DNA of 64,000 bases, from NCBI GenBank assembly GCA_024235935.1, contig JACKLL010000005.1, positions 1 to 64,000 of the forward strand, given 5' to 3'. Each line of letters opens with the position of its first letter. The stretch's first letter is position 1. Below the pieces are notes generated by a model. It saw only the letters and a program-made list of their open reading frames with translations. It was not told the origin of the DNA and did no database searches. The position numbers and the translations under genes were made by a program. Positions 27,361 to 35,350 of this stretch are shown here, piece by piece. This DNA is from Rhodoferax sp. (GTDB lineage: Bacteria; Pseudomonadota; Gammaproteobacteria; Burkholderiales; Burkholderiaceae_C).

Positions 27361-28089
27361 ATGCAGATCGAACAGGCTGTCGACGGCATCACCCGGCACT
27401 ATGGCCCTGCCGAATGGATACCTGTCATGGCTACGCGCGCACCAGCCCAGACGATAGGGCTGGCCCTGATGGTCCAAGGCATCCTTGAGGAGGGCCCGCT
27501 GGCACAGAAGATCAAGCACTTCATGCTGTTTGTGATCTGCGTGTCCCAGGGCAAGACCCCTATGGCGCGGATGCATCACACGGCTGCGCGCAGACTGGGT
27601 GCCACGGATGAGGAATTGCACGAGGTGCTGCTGGTCTTCGTGGCATCGCGTGGAATCGCCATCTATATCGATGGTGCCGCCATCGCCGGATTGCCGCCCG
27701 TGTCGGCCCCCGCAGTCAGGGACGATCCGCTGCCCGGCGGTCAACAAATGCTGGCGTACTTTGAATCGGCGATGGGCCAGCTACCGGAATTCGTGTCGCT
27801 GTTGGCGACGCACAAGCCTGCGGTGTTCAAGAGCTACTACAAGTTGCGCAGCGAGAATCTCAAGGATGGCAACCTCACGCAGAAGCACAAGGAGCTGATG
27901 TTGGTGGCGTTGAATACGGCCGAGCGCTATCAGCGCGGCATCGAAATCCATGCACGGGCGGCGCTCCAGTGCGGTGCAACGCAAGAGGAGTTGATTGACG
28001 CGATGGCAACGGCAATCCTGGCTGGCGGAATTCCGGGATGGATCGAAGCTGCGGCCGCATGCAAGTCGGTGACAGCTGGGGCTCGCTGA
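27361..28089 (+). CDS. Double carboxymuconolactone decarboxylase (CMD)-domain protein
   Basis: The 242-residue protein has two CMD/AhpD-like helical repeats, about residues 35-110 (HHTAARRLGATDEELHEVLLV) and about 165-240 (IEIHARAALQCGATQEELIDAM). Neither repeat has the CxxC of AhpD peroxidases, so a redox role is unlikely. CMD proteins catalyse lactone or decarboxylation chemistry (PcaC) or are of unknown function. Start at 27361 is supported by AAGGAG 11 nt upstream; the longer frame is not. It is the last gene of the plus-strand operon after a 158-nt gap that shows nothing obvious. It could act on a lactone intermediate. Confidence 0.8.
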   Translation: MQIEQAVDGITRHYGPAEWIPVMATRAPAQTIGLALMVQGILEEGPLAQKIKHFMLFVICVSQGKTPMARMHHTAARRLGATDEELHEVLLVFVASRGIAIYIDGAAIAGLPPVSAPAVRDDPLPGGQQMLAYFESAMGQLPEFVSLLATHKPAVFKSYYKLRSENLKDGNLTQKHKELMLVALNTAERYQRGIEIHARAALQCGATQEELIDAMATAILAGGIPGWIEAAAACKSVTAGAR

Positions 28090-28235
28090 AACAGCGATCC
28101 GGACTGTCCGTACCGTCGATGGCAGATGGATGTCCTGCCGTCACGCGATCTGCGAGGTGCGTTGCCGTCGATACCATGGCCGCCGTGGGCTGGATCCTCG
28201 GGTACGACCTGCCGCGAAAATGCTGCGAACACGTT

Positions 28236-28247
28236 CGATCCGGATCG
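28236..28247. repeat. CGATCCGGATCG palindrome downstream of the plus operon
   Basis: A perfect 12-bp palindrome lies in the 223-bp gap between the CMD gene and the convergent tetR gene. A nearby direct repeat, CGAGACGCC at 28291-28299 and 28303-28311, sits at the end of tetR. No T-run follows, so neither is a convincing intrinsic terminator. Both may be chance. Confidence 0.3.
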
Positions 28248-28312
28248 ATCCTCGCAAGGTTGGCGCAAATTCTTGGTCGTGGACGCCCTTCGAGACGCCT
28301 CTCGAGACGCCA

Positions 28313-28960
28313 TCAGCCCTTTGCGGGGGTGGCAACCAGGCCGTACAAGGCCATGCTGACAAACTGCTCCATCACCTCATGCGCAGTAAGGCGTCCGCCG
28401 GGCTTGTGCCAGCGTGCCAGATGGTTGAGGGTCGAGAGCAGGAAGCGGCCCGCCATGCCGGCGTCCACCGGACGGAACTCGCCAGTGACGATGCCATCCA
28501 TGATGCATTGGCGCAACATTTTTTCATAGGTGTCCCGTAGCTTGATGGCCATCTGCCGACGCTCGTTCTGCGGTCCTTGCCAGAAGGCATTGGAGCCGGC
28601 CAGCCACTGGTCGCGACGGCCATCGAGAAAGTCGGCGGATGCACGCATGTAGGCCAGCACCCTGTCGGTTGGCGTCTTCTGCTCGGCGACGGCCGCCGAC
28701 ACGACGTTCACCAGGGTTTCCAGCGACTCGAGCACCACCCGTTCGTATAGCGCATCCTTGTTGGGAAAGTAGTAGTACAGCGCCGCCTTGGTGATCTTGG
28801 CCTCTTCGGCGATGTCGCGTAGTGAGGTCCGGTCGAAACCGTTCGACGCAAAAAGCTTGCGTGCGATCAGCAGCAATTGGCTTTCGCGGCCGTCCAGTGG
28901 CTTGCCGGGATCGGCCGTGGCGGATGGCTCGGGAGCGGACTTCATGCGGCGGGTGGTCAT
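28313..28960 (-). CDS. TetR/AcrR family transcriptional regulator
   Basis: The 215-residue regulator has an N-terminal TetR helix-turn-helix (LLLIARKLFASNGFDRTSLRDIAEEAKITKAALYYYFPNKDALYE, about residues 29-73) and a helical ligand-binding domain. It is the last gene of a minus-strand operon (SDR, NDP-forming acyl-CoA synthetase, tetR) that starts at 31954 behind operator-like site C. The ACS-tetR gap is 81 nt. Autoregulation plus control of the operons behind sites A and B is the simplest model, with an acyl-CoA as likely inducer, as is common for TetR regulators in acyl-CoA catabolism. Two starts (28960, 28945) are possible and neither has a clear Shine-Dalgarno. Confidence 0.9.
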   Translation of the reverse strand: MTTRRMKSAPEPSATADPGKPLDGRESQLLLIARKLFASNGFDRTSLRDIAEEAKITKAALYYYFPNKDALYERVVLESLETLVNVVSAAVAEQKTPTDRVLAYMRASADFLDGRRDQWLAGSNAFWQGPQNERRQMAIKLRDTYEKMLRQCIMDGIVTGEFRPVDAGMAGRFLLSTLNHLARWHKPGGRLTAHEVMEQFVSMALYGLVATPAKG

Positions 28961-29041
28961 GGCGTGTGGCGCAAGGGACTGCGACGGTTCGATGGATGAT
29001 AGTGGATCGCAGTCGGGCCGATTCTGGGCGCAAGCCTGTCG

Positions 29042-31153
29042 TCAACGCGTGGAGATCAGTGCATCCAGGCAGACCGCCCCTTCCACCTGCACCACGAAGG
29101 GGTTGATGTCGATGCCGCCGAGGTGCTGCGCATGGCGGGTCGCGAATTCGGACAGGCGGCACATCGCCTGTGTCAGTGCCTGCATGTCGTACTGCGGCCC
29201 GCCGCGCCAGCCAGACAGCAACGCGCTCGCCCGGACCGAGTTCACCAGCGCCTGCGCACGTTGCGGCGTCAGTGGCGCGGAAGCGAATGCGACGTCCTTG
29301 TACAACTCCACGGCAGTGCCACCGAGGCCGAACATCACCATCGGACCGAACACCGGGTCGACATGAATACCCAGAATCGTCTCGACGCCGCCGCTCACCA
29401 TGGGCGCAATCAGAACGCCGTCGATGTGGGCTGCGGGCGCTGCGCTACCGGCACGTTGCAGGATGGTGTCGTAGGCCTGGGCCACCGACTTGGCGTCGGG
29501 CAGGTTGATCAGCACGCCGCCGATTTCGGTCTTGTGGGCGATGTCGATCGATACGATCTTGGCCACGACCGGATAGCCCATGCGGTTGGCGGCCTCGACC
29601 GCCTGCGCTGCGCTGGTGCAGACCTGCTCCGGCAGCACCGGGATGCCGGCGTCGCCCAGCATGGCCTTGGCCTGGTGTTCGGTGAGTGCCACGGGCAGTG
29701 CCTGCGCGACCGGCGCCTGGGTACCATGGGTCGCCGGAAGTCTGTGCAATTGCCGGCGCAGCCGGCCCATGCGTGCGGCCCCGGCGACGGCGCGTACGGC
29801 GCGCGTCGGATCCGCGAATACGGAAACGCCGGCAGCCTCCAGGCGCTGCGTGACACCCGGATCGGACAGCATCACGACAACCAGTTGCCGCTGCGGGTTT
29901 GCCTGGCGCAATGCGATCAGGCCTTTTTCGGTACTGGCAAAGCGGGTGGGCGACAGGCCCACGTGGGCCAGGTAGGCGAACAGCGTGCCAAAACCGGCAT
30001 CTTCAGCCGCCATGGCCTCGAGGACCCGGGTCACGCCGTCGGGAACCGAGGTCACCTGGGCCGTGGTGTCGAACGGGTTGGCGACCACCGCGAACGGCAG
30101 GATTTCATGTAGCCGCTGCGCCGCACCGCTGGACAGGTCGGGCAGTTGCATGCCCGCCTCGCTGGCGCAGTCGGCCATCAAGATGCCGATGCCACCCGAT
30201 CCGGTCATGATGGCGACCTGTTCGTTCTGTGGCAGCGCACCGGTGACGGCGCAGAAGTGGGCCAGGTCCAGCATGTCTTCGATCGATGCGGCCCGGTACG
30301 CGCCGCATTCGGCGAAAACGGTGTCATAGACGGCGTCGTTGCCGGCCAGTGAACCGGTATGGGTGGCGGCGGCAGCGGCACCGATCTCGGTACGCCCGAC
30401 TTTCATGATGATCACCGGCTTGCCGGCATCGGCGGCCTTGAGCAGAGCGGCTCGCAGGCGGGATGCGTCCTTGCAGGCCTCCAGCGCAGCGCAGATCACG
30501 CGGGTGTCGGGGTCGTCCGCCAGGTAGTCGATGCATTCTGCGACATCCACGTCGGCCTCGTTGCCGGTGGCAATTACCCGGCTCAGGCCGATGCCCCGCA
30601 GCGTGGCCATGCCGTACGTGGCGGAACCGAAGGCACCGCTTTGCGTGGCCAGGCCGATGACACCGTGTTGCGGGCGCAGGCCGTTGAGGGCGGTCGAGAA
30701 CGTGGCGATCAGCTGCGTCGACGGGTTCAGCACGCCCAGGGAGTTGGGGCCCACCATGCGCATGTCGGCGGCCCGGCATATGTCGACCAGCCGCTGCTGT
30801 GCCTCGGCGCCCTGGGCATCGACCTCGGCGAAGCCCGCGGTGAACACCTGCACCACCCGTACTCCCTTGCGCGCGCATTCCTGCAGCGCCGCTTCGACAC
30901 CGGGGACAGGCACGGCGATGATGGCATGTTCGACCGGTCCCGGAATGTCCATCAGGTTCTGATAGGCCGGAAGTCCCTGGATCTGTGCCGCACCGCTGCG
31001 GTTGACAGGATAGATGGCGCCCTTGAATCCGGCTTCGAGCAGGAACCGCAGGGGTCGTCCACCGATACGCTCGGGATCAGACGAGGCACCGATCAGGGCC
31101 ACCGACGCAGGAAAGAAGAGGGGATGCAGGGGGTGCAGGGAGTTGGAGGACAT
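29042..31153 (-). CDS. NDP-forming acyl-CoA synthetase (acetate-CoA ligase family)
   Basis: The 703-residue protein has the ADP-forming synthetase layout: an N-terminal CoA-binding Rossmann domain (SVALIGASSDPERIGGRPL near residue 14), succinyl-CoA-ligase-like middle domains (ATQSGAFGSATYGMA, IMTGSGGIGILMADCASEAG) and a C-terminal ATP-grasp domain (AKAMLGDAGIPVLPEQ, GYPVVAKIVS). It makes an acyl-CoA from acid, CoA and a nucleoside triphosphate, or runs in reverse. It follows the SDR at 31184 by 30 nt. This gives the island a third, mechanistically different CoA-activating enzyme besides the two AMP-forming ligases. Confidence 0.9.
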   Translation of the reverse strand: MSSNSLHPLHPLFFPASVALIGASSDPERIGGRPLRFLLEAGFKGAIYPVNRSGAAQIQGLPAYQNLMDIPGPVEHAIIAVPVPGVEAALQECARKGVRVVQVFTAGFAEVDAQGAEAQQRLVDICRAADMRMVGPNSLGVLNPSTQLIATFSTALNGLRPQHGVIGLATQSGAFGSATYGMATLRGIGLSRVIATGNEADVDVAECIDYLADDPDTRVICAALEACKDASRLRAALLKAADAGKPVIIMKVGRTEIGAAAAATHTGSLAGNDAVYDTVFAECGAYRAASIEDMLDLAHFCAVTGALPQNEQVAIMTGSGGIGILMADCASEAGMQLPDLSSGAAQRLHEILPFAVVANPFDTTAQVTSVPDGVTRVLEAMAAEDAGFGTLFAYLAHVGLSPTRFASTEKGLIALRQANPQRQLVVVMLSDPGVTQRLEAAGVSVFADPTRAVRAVAGAARMGRLRRQLHRLPATHGTQAPVAQALPVALTEHQAKAMLGDAGIPVLPEQVCTSAAQAVEAANRMGYPVVAKIVSIDIAHKTEIGGVLINLPDAKSVAQAYDTILQRAGSAAPAAHIDGVLIAPMVSGGVETILGIHVDPVFGPMVMFGLGGTAVELYKDVAFASAPLTPQRAQALVNSVRASALLSGWRGGPQYDMQALTQAMCRLSEFATRHAQHLGGIDINPFVVQVEGAVCLDALISTR

Positions 31154-31183
31154 GGCGGTACTCGGAGAGAGGGGTAATTCGGG

Positions 31184-31954
31184 TCAGGAAAACGCATGGG
31201 TGACGCCGCCGTCGACCAGCATCGATTCTCCCGTGACGAAGCTGCTTTCGTCCGACGCGAGAAAGCAGGCTGCCGCGGCGATGTCCTCGACCTGTCCCAG
31301 GCGACCCATCGGGGTGCGCGCAATGCGCTTGGCCCGCATGTTCTCGTCGACGTTGATGCTGACGCCTTCCGTGACGATCGAGCCGGGCGCAATGGCGTTG
31401 ACGCGGATCTTGTCCTTGCCCAGTTCCACTGCGGATGAGCGGGTCAGTCCGAGCACGCCGGCCTTGACGCCGCAGTAGATCATGGCCGATGGAATGCCCA
31501 GGAAACCGGCGGCGGAGGCGATGTTGATGATGGAGCCACCCCCACTGCGAGCCATGGCCGGCGCCGCGACTTGTATGCCCCAGACAACCGAGTTGAAGCC
31601 GGTACCGACCATGCGCTGCAGGATCTCGGGCGTGATCGCGTCGATGGTGTTGTAGCGCACCCAGATCGCGTTGTTGACCAGGATGTCGAAGCGGCCGAAC
31701 TGCGTCTCCAGCGCCTGAACTGCGTCGGCAATGGTCTCACGTCTGGCGACATCGCCGGAGAAGGCGACGGCCTGGCCGCCTTCGTCACGGATCGACTGGG
31801 CGGCTTTCTCGGCGTTCTCGGCCTTGATGTCCAGCACGCCGACAATGGCACCTTCTGCGGCAAAGCGACCGGCAATGGCCCGTCCGATACCTTGTGCGGC
31901 GCCTGTGACCAGCGCGACTTTGTGGGGGAGGCGTTTATGCATGGGGGTCTCCAT
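31184..31954 (-). CDS. SDR family NAD(P)-dependent oxidoreductase
   Basis: The 256-residue classical SDR has TGAAQGIGRAIA at about 17-28, catalytic Ser147, and Tyr160/Lys164 in YCGVK. The usual NNAG is NNAI at about 94-97, a mild deviation. D42 in GVLDIK favours NAD. First gene of the SDR-ACS-tetR operon, 20 nt from operator-like site C. Substrate unknown; probably an alcohol or hydroxyacyl intermediate of the same pathway. Confidence 0.88.
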   Translation of the reverse strand: METPMHKRLPHKVALVTGAAQGIGRAIAGRFAAEGAIVGVLDIKAENAEKAAQSIRDEGGQAVAFSGDVARRETIADAVQALETQFGRFDILVNNAIWVRYNTIDAITPEILQRMVGTGFNSVVWGIQVAAPAMARSGGGSIINIASAAGFLGIPSAMIYCGVKAGVLGLTRSSAVELGKDKIRVNAIAPGSIVTEGVSINVDENMRAKRIARTPMGRLGQVEDIAAAACFLASDESSFVTGESMLVDGGVTHAFS

Positions 31955-31973
31955 AGAAATTCTGCGGTAATAT

Positions 31974-31993
31974 TTTACCTGCCGGTTAGTTAA
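31974..31993. promoter_or_regulatory. TetR-type operator, site C (tetR operon / NTF2 divergent promoter)
   Basis: TTTACCTGCCGGTTAGTTAA lies in the 74-bp gap between the SDR-ACS-tetR operon and the NTF2-like gene. It shares the identical 15-mer TACCTGCCGGTTAGT with site B. A regulator bound here could control both directions, including the tetR gene itself. Confidence 0.62.
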
Positions 31994-32028
31994 TTATGTA
32001 CGATAAACCCCTTTCAACAGGAGACACC

Positions 32029-32565
32029 ATGGTGACAGACCCTACAAAATCCTTGCAGCAACTGCTGGACCGTGAGGCAATTCGCGAATGCATTTACCGT
32101 TATTGCCGCGGTATCGATCGACAGGACGAGCAGGCCTTGCGCAGCAGCTACTGGCCGGACGGCACCGACCGCCACGGTCCGTACGACGGAAGCGCCACCG
32201 GCTTCATCGACTGGGCCCTGGCCAGACTCAAGTCCAGCGACCGGTCGGTCCACCAAGTCACCAATATGTCGATCACGCTGCAGGGTTCGGAGGCTGCGGT
32301 TGAGACCTACTTCCTCGCGCTGCAGCGTGAGCCCGACGCCTCGGGTGTGCTGCAGGAGGTGTTCCTGGCCGGTCGATACCTGGACCGGTTCGAGAAGAGG
32401 GGCGATGAGTGGCGCGTGGCGGCCCGCACCGTGATGTACGACTGGATGCGTCCATGGGGTACGCCGCCGGGCACCGAGGCGGAACGCATGGGCCTGCGGG
32501 TGCCCAATGGCGGCCTGCACCCGCAGGACCCGGTCTACGCCTTGCTGGCGTCACTCGGCCGCTAG
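32029..32565 (+). CDS. Nuclear transport factor 2-like (SnoaL_4-type) protein
   Basis: The 178-residue protein has an NTF2/SnoaL-like cone fold: the N-terminal LLDREAIRECIYRYCRGIDRQD, the strand region HQVTNMSITLQGSEAAVETY and GRYLDRFEKRGDEWRVAART. This superfamily includes ketosteroid isomerases, limonene epoxide hydrolase-like enzymes and small dehydratases; which activity applies here cannot be read off. Start at 32029 is chosen for its AGGAGACACC site; the earlier ATG at 31996 has none. It is transcribed divergently from the tetR operon from the promoter carrying site C and ends facing the monooxygenase gene. Confidence 0.82.
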   Translation: MVTDPTKSLQQLLDREAIRECIYRYCRGIDRQDEQALRSSYWPDGTDRHGPYDGSATGFIDWALARLKSSDRSVHQVTNMSITLQGSEAAVETYFLALQREPDASGVLQEVFLAGRYLDRFEKRGDEWRVAARTVMYDWMRPWGTPPGTEAERMGLRVPNGGLHPQDPVYALLASLGR

Positions 32566-32585
32566 TGCGCGGCGAGGCGGCGCGC

Positions 32586-32607
32586 AAGTCAGCCCACGGG
32601 CTGACTT
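32586..32607. terminator. Bidirectional hairpin between convergent genes
   Basis: AAGTCAGCC-CACG-GGCTGACTT is a perfect 9-bp inverted repeat in the 51-bp gap between the NTF2-like gene and the monooxygenase gene, which converge here. There is no long T-run on either side, so termination may be weak or factor-assisted. Confidence 0.65.
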
Positions 32608-32616
32608 CCTTGCTGA

Positions 32617-34305
32617 TCAGGCTTCCACCGGTTCCTTGACACGGGTGAAGGTGAAGCCGCGATAGCCATCCTGCACCACGGCGGCGCACGCCTCGCGGTA
32701 CTTCAGGAATCCGCCGGTGAACATGGGCAGGCCTTGCGGTTTGCCCTTCACATTGGCACCGACATACCAGGTCTTTGCCTTGGACAGCAGCGTGCGTTCG
32801 GACAAGGTGTGGACGAGGTCCATCCAGCCATCTTCCGCCGCCTTGCTGGCTTCGATCGTGGCAAGACCCTCGTGGTCCATGTGGGTGATGACGCCGGCGA
32901 TCAGGTCGACATCGTGCTCGCTGATACGCACGATGTTGGCCAAGGCGGCCGGGCCGTTCGGCCCGGTGGTCATGAAGAGGTTGGGAAAGCCTTCCATCAT
33001 CAGACCGAGGTAGGAGCGGGCGCCATCCTTCCAGTGATCGTTCACCTTGCGGCCGTTGCGACCGACCACGTCGAATGCCATCAAGGCGCCCGTGAGGCCA
33101 TCGTAGCCGGTGGCCAGGATCAGCATGTCGAGTTCTGTTTCACCGGATGGGGTGCGCACGCCCTTTTCGGTGAATTCGAGGACCGGGTCGGTATTGCAAT
33201 CGACCAGGTGCACGTTCGGCTGGTTGTAGGTCTCGTAATACCCGGTATCCAGACAGGGTCGGCGGGCAAAGATGGGATAGCCCTTGGGCTTGAGCGTGTC
33301 GGCGACGGCCGGATCCTGCACGACCTCGTCGATCTTGCCTCGCACGAACTCCGCAACATGTTCGTTCGCCTCGGGATTGATCATCAGGTCTGCAAAAGTG
33401 CCGAGCATCGCCAGCCCTCCGTTCTTCCACGAGTCTTCCAGCAATTGCTTGCGCTGGGACGGCGTCACGCTGAAAAATGCGCGGGATGACTGGGGGCGCA
33501 CGCCACCGACCGCGCTGTTGCGGGCCATTTCACGGATGCCTGCGTAGTGACGCTTGACCTCGGCCACGTATTCCGGCTCCAGCGGCTGGTTGCGCATCGG
33601 CATCGTGAAACTCGGCGTGCGCTGGAATACGAACAGCTCGCCGGCTGTCTTGCCGACCTCCTGCACGATCTGGATGCCGGTCGACCCCGTACCGATGACG
33701 CCGACGCGTTTGCCTTCGAAACTGACCGGCTCGTGCGGCCAGCGTCCGGCACGCAGCAATCGTCCCTTGTAGCGGTCGAGCCCGGGGATATCCGGGTCTT
33801 TCGGCACCGACAGCGGGCCGGTGGCCATCACGCAGTAAGTCGCCTCGCAGACGTCGCCACGATCGGTCGTCACGGTCCACACGCTGCGGGCCTCGTCCCA
33901 GACGGCGCTGACGACACGGGTATTGAACTGGAAATGCTTGCGCAGATCGAGCCGTTCGGCCACGAAGTTGAAATAGGCGAGCAGTTCCGGCTGGGCGGCA
34001 AACTGCTCCGACCAGGTCCATTCCTGCTCGATCTCCGGCGAGAAGGAGTAGCTGTAGTCAATGCTGGGCAGGTCGACGCGTGCGCCGGGATAGCGATTCC
34101 AGTACCACACACCACCGACGTCTCCGCCGGCCTCGAAGCCCGCGATCTGCAGGCCCATCTCGCGGAACTTGTAAGCGGCATACAAACCACCGAACCCGGC
34201 ACCGACCACGACGACGTCCAGCCGCCGCACGCTGCGCGCGCCGGCCCCGGTTGGCGTGTCGCTGGGCTGTGCCTTCGACGATGGGCGGGCTGATTCTGCT
34301 GTCAT
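32617..34305 (-). CDS. Flavin-containing monooxygenase, Baeyer-Villiger type with altered fingerprint
   Basis: The 562-residue protein has FAD motif GAGFGG at about 35-40, NADPH motif GTGSTG at about 205-210 and typical BVMO blocks (GGVWYWNRYPGARVD, ATGYDGLTG). The BVMO fingerprint FxGxxxHxxxWP is present in position but altered: YKGRLLRAGRWP, with Tyr for Phe and Arg185 for the usual His. It should oxygenate a ketone to an ester or lactone with NADPH and O2. Start at 34305 has a strong AAGGAGAC site; an upstream in-frame ATG at 34326 is possible. It is divergent from an IclR gene, with operator-like site D in between, and has a strong hairpin in its leader. Confidence 0.88.
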   Translation of the reverse strand: MTAESARPSSKAQPSDTPTGAGARSVRRLDVVVVGAGFGGLYAAYKFREMGLQIAGFEAGGDVGGVWYWNRYPGARVDLPSIDYSYSFSPEIEQEWTWSEQFAAQPELLAYFNFVAERLDLRKHFQFNTRVVSAVWDEARSVWTVTTDRGDVCEATYCVMATGPLSVPKDPDIPGLDRYKGRLLRAGRWPHEPVSFEGKRVGVIGTGSTGIQIVQEVGKTAGELFVFQRTPSFTMPMRNQPLEPEYVAEVKRHYAGIREMARNSAVGGVRPQSSRAFFSVTPSQRKQLLEDSWKNGGLAMLGTFADLMINPEANEHVAEFVRGKIDEVVQDPAVADTLKPKGYPIFARRPCLDTGYYETYNQPNVHLVDCNTDPVLEFTEKGVRTPSGETELDMLILATGYDGLTGALMAFDVVGRNGRKVNDHWKDGARSYLGLMMEGFPNLFMTTGPNGPAALANIVRISEHDVDLIAGVITHMDHEGLATIEASKAAEDGWMDLVHTLSERTLLSKAKTWYVGANVKGKPQGLPMFTGGFLKYREACAAVVQDGYRGFTFTRVKEPVEA

Positions 34306-34328
34306 ATCTGTCTCCTTGAGTGTCATGT

Positions 34329-34360
34329 GCCGCGCAGCCCCTGCGAGGGGGCTGCGCGGC
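34329..34360 (-). other. Strong hairpin in the monooxygenase mRNA leader
   Basis: GCCGCGCAGCCCC and GGGGCTGCGCGGC form a perfect 13-bp stem with a 6-nt loop. It lies 24 nt upstream of the monooxygenase start and 12 nt before its ribosome site. No T-run follows, so it is not a standard terminator; it may stabilise the mRNA or affect translation. Confidence 0.6.
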
Positions 34361-34417
34361 CTGTCTTGTGCATGTCGCCAGCGCACTTGCGAGCGCGGAC
34401 ATCGTGGCGGAATCATG

Positions 34418-34437
34418 CCTACCGATCGGTTAAATTT
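34418..34437. promoter_or_regulatory. Weaker TetR-type operator, site D (monooxygenase/iclR promoter)
   Basis: CCTACCGATCGGTTAAATTT keeps TACC-N3-CGGTTA of sites B and C (11 of 20 positions equal to site C) and contains the perfect palindrome ACCGATCGGT. It lies between the divergent monooxygenase and iclR genes. It could belong to the same TetR regulon or be the IclR regulator's own site. Confidence 0.42.
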
Positions 34438-34495
34438 CAAGTTAATATTCATTCCTGATTGCCAATATCACATATGAATATTTTGGAGGGCGGGT

Positions 34496-35242
34496 ATGGC
34501 TTTGAGTCCGGTCAAGTCGGCGGTACGGGCACTGGAGGTGCTGGACTATTTCCGGCGGGAGCGTGCGCCGCGCTCCCTCAAGGACATCTGCGCAAGCTTG
34601 GGCTATCCCCAGTCGAGCGGCACGGTCTTGCTCAAGAACCTGACGCAGCTCGGATATCTGAGCTACGACCGCTCCAGTCGCCAGTACTTTCCGACCTTGA
34701 GCGTTGCCGCACTGGGGGACTGGATCAGCGGGGCCCTGTTCGGCAAGGGGCAGGCGTTCGAATTGATGCGCGACCTGCACAGCGCCACCGGAGAAGCGGT
34801 ATCGATCGCCCTGCAGAACGACGTCTACATGCAGTACATCCGGGTGATCCAGTCGATCCACCCATTGCGGTTCTACACGGAGGAAGGCCTGATGCGGCCG
34901 CTGACCCTGTCTGCTACCGGCTGGATGCTGATGACAACCCAGCCTGACCGGGAGGTCGAGCGCCTGGTGCGGCGGGCCAATATCGCCACCGCGCGCAATG
35001 AGGATCGCCAGCCGCTGGACTTGATGCTGGAGCGGGTGCGCCAGGCGCGCCAGCAGGGGTATGCGTTCGCGCAGAACATTCCGATCGTCGGTGGCGCCAC
35101 CATTGCCATGCGGCTGCCCTCCAACGTGCATGGCAGAGGGGTTGTCATCGGCATCGGCGGACCGATTGATCGCATGCTGCCGCAGAAGGAACGCTTGCTG
35201 ACCCTGATGCGGGACGAAATCGCGCACCTGAAGTTCGACTGA
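34496..35242 (+). CDS. IclR family transcriptional regulator
   Basis: The 248-residue protein has an N-terminal winged helix (VKSAVRALEVLDYFRRERAP, SLKDICASLGYPQSSGTVLLKNL) and the C-terminal IclR effector domain (TGEAVSIALQNDVYMQYIRV, SATGWMLMTTQPD). IclR regulators commonly control aromatic or alicyclic catabolism. Divergent from the monooxygenase gene, it is the natural candidate for local, substrate-specific control of that step, on top of the TetR control proposed for the rest of the island. Confidence 0.9.
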   Translation: MALSPVKSAVRALEVLDYFRRERAPRSLKDICASLGYPQSSGTVLLKNLTQLGYLSYDRSSRQYFPTLSVAALGDWISGALFGKGQAFELMRDLHSATGEAVSIALQNDVYMQYIRVIQSIHPLRFYTEEGLMRPLTLSATGWMLMTTQPDREVERLVRRANIATARNEDRQPLDLMLERVRQARQQGYAFAQNIPIVGGATIAMRLPSNVHGRGVVIGIGGPIDRMLPQKERLLTLMRDEIAHLKFD

Positions 35243-35312
35243 TCGGCCGCCCCGGGCCTGCCGCACGGTCTGCCGGAGCCTTCATGCCGCCGACGTCAGA
35301 CCCGCGACTGAA

Positions 35313-35334
35313 CGCCCGCTGAGGCACGCGGGCG
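35313..35334. terminator. Hairpin between convergent iclR and exported-protein genes
   Basis: CGCCCGC and GCGGGCG form a 7-bp stem with an 8-nt loop in the 108-bp gap between two genes that converge. There is no T-run. Likely a transcription end point for one or both genes, at low certainty. Confidence 0.4.
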
Positions 35335-35350
35335 GGTGCGTCCGTGCCGC

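Noticed and set aside
19589..29007. Shared 14-mer GATGGATGATAGTG near 19591-19604 and 28990-29003 as a promoter element
   Set aside because: A 14-mer match is expected several times by chance in 64 kb, and no consistent -35/-10 arrangement accompanies both copies.
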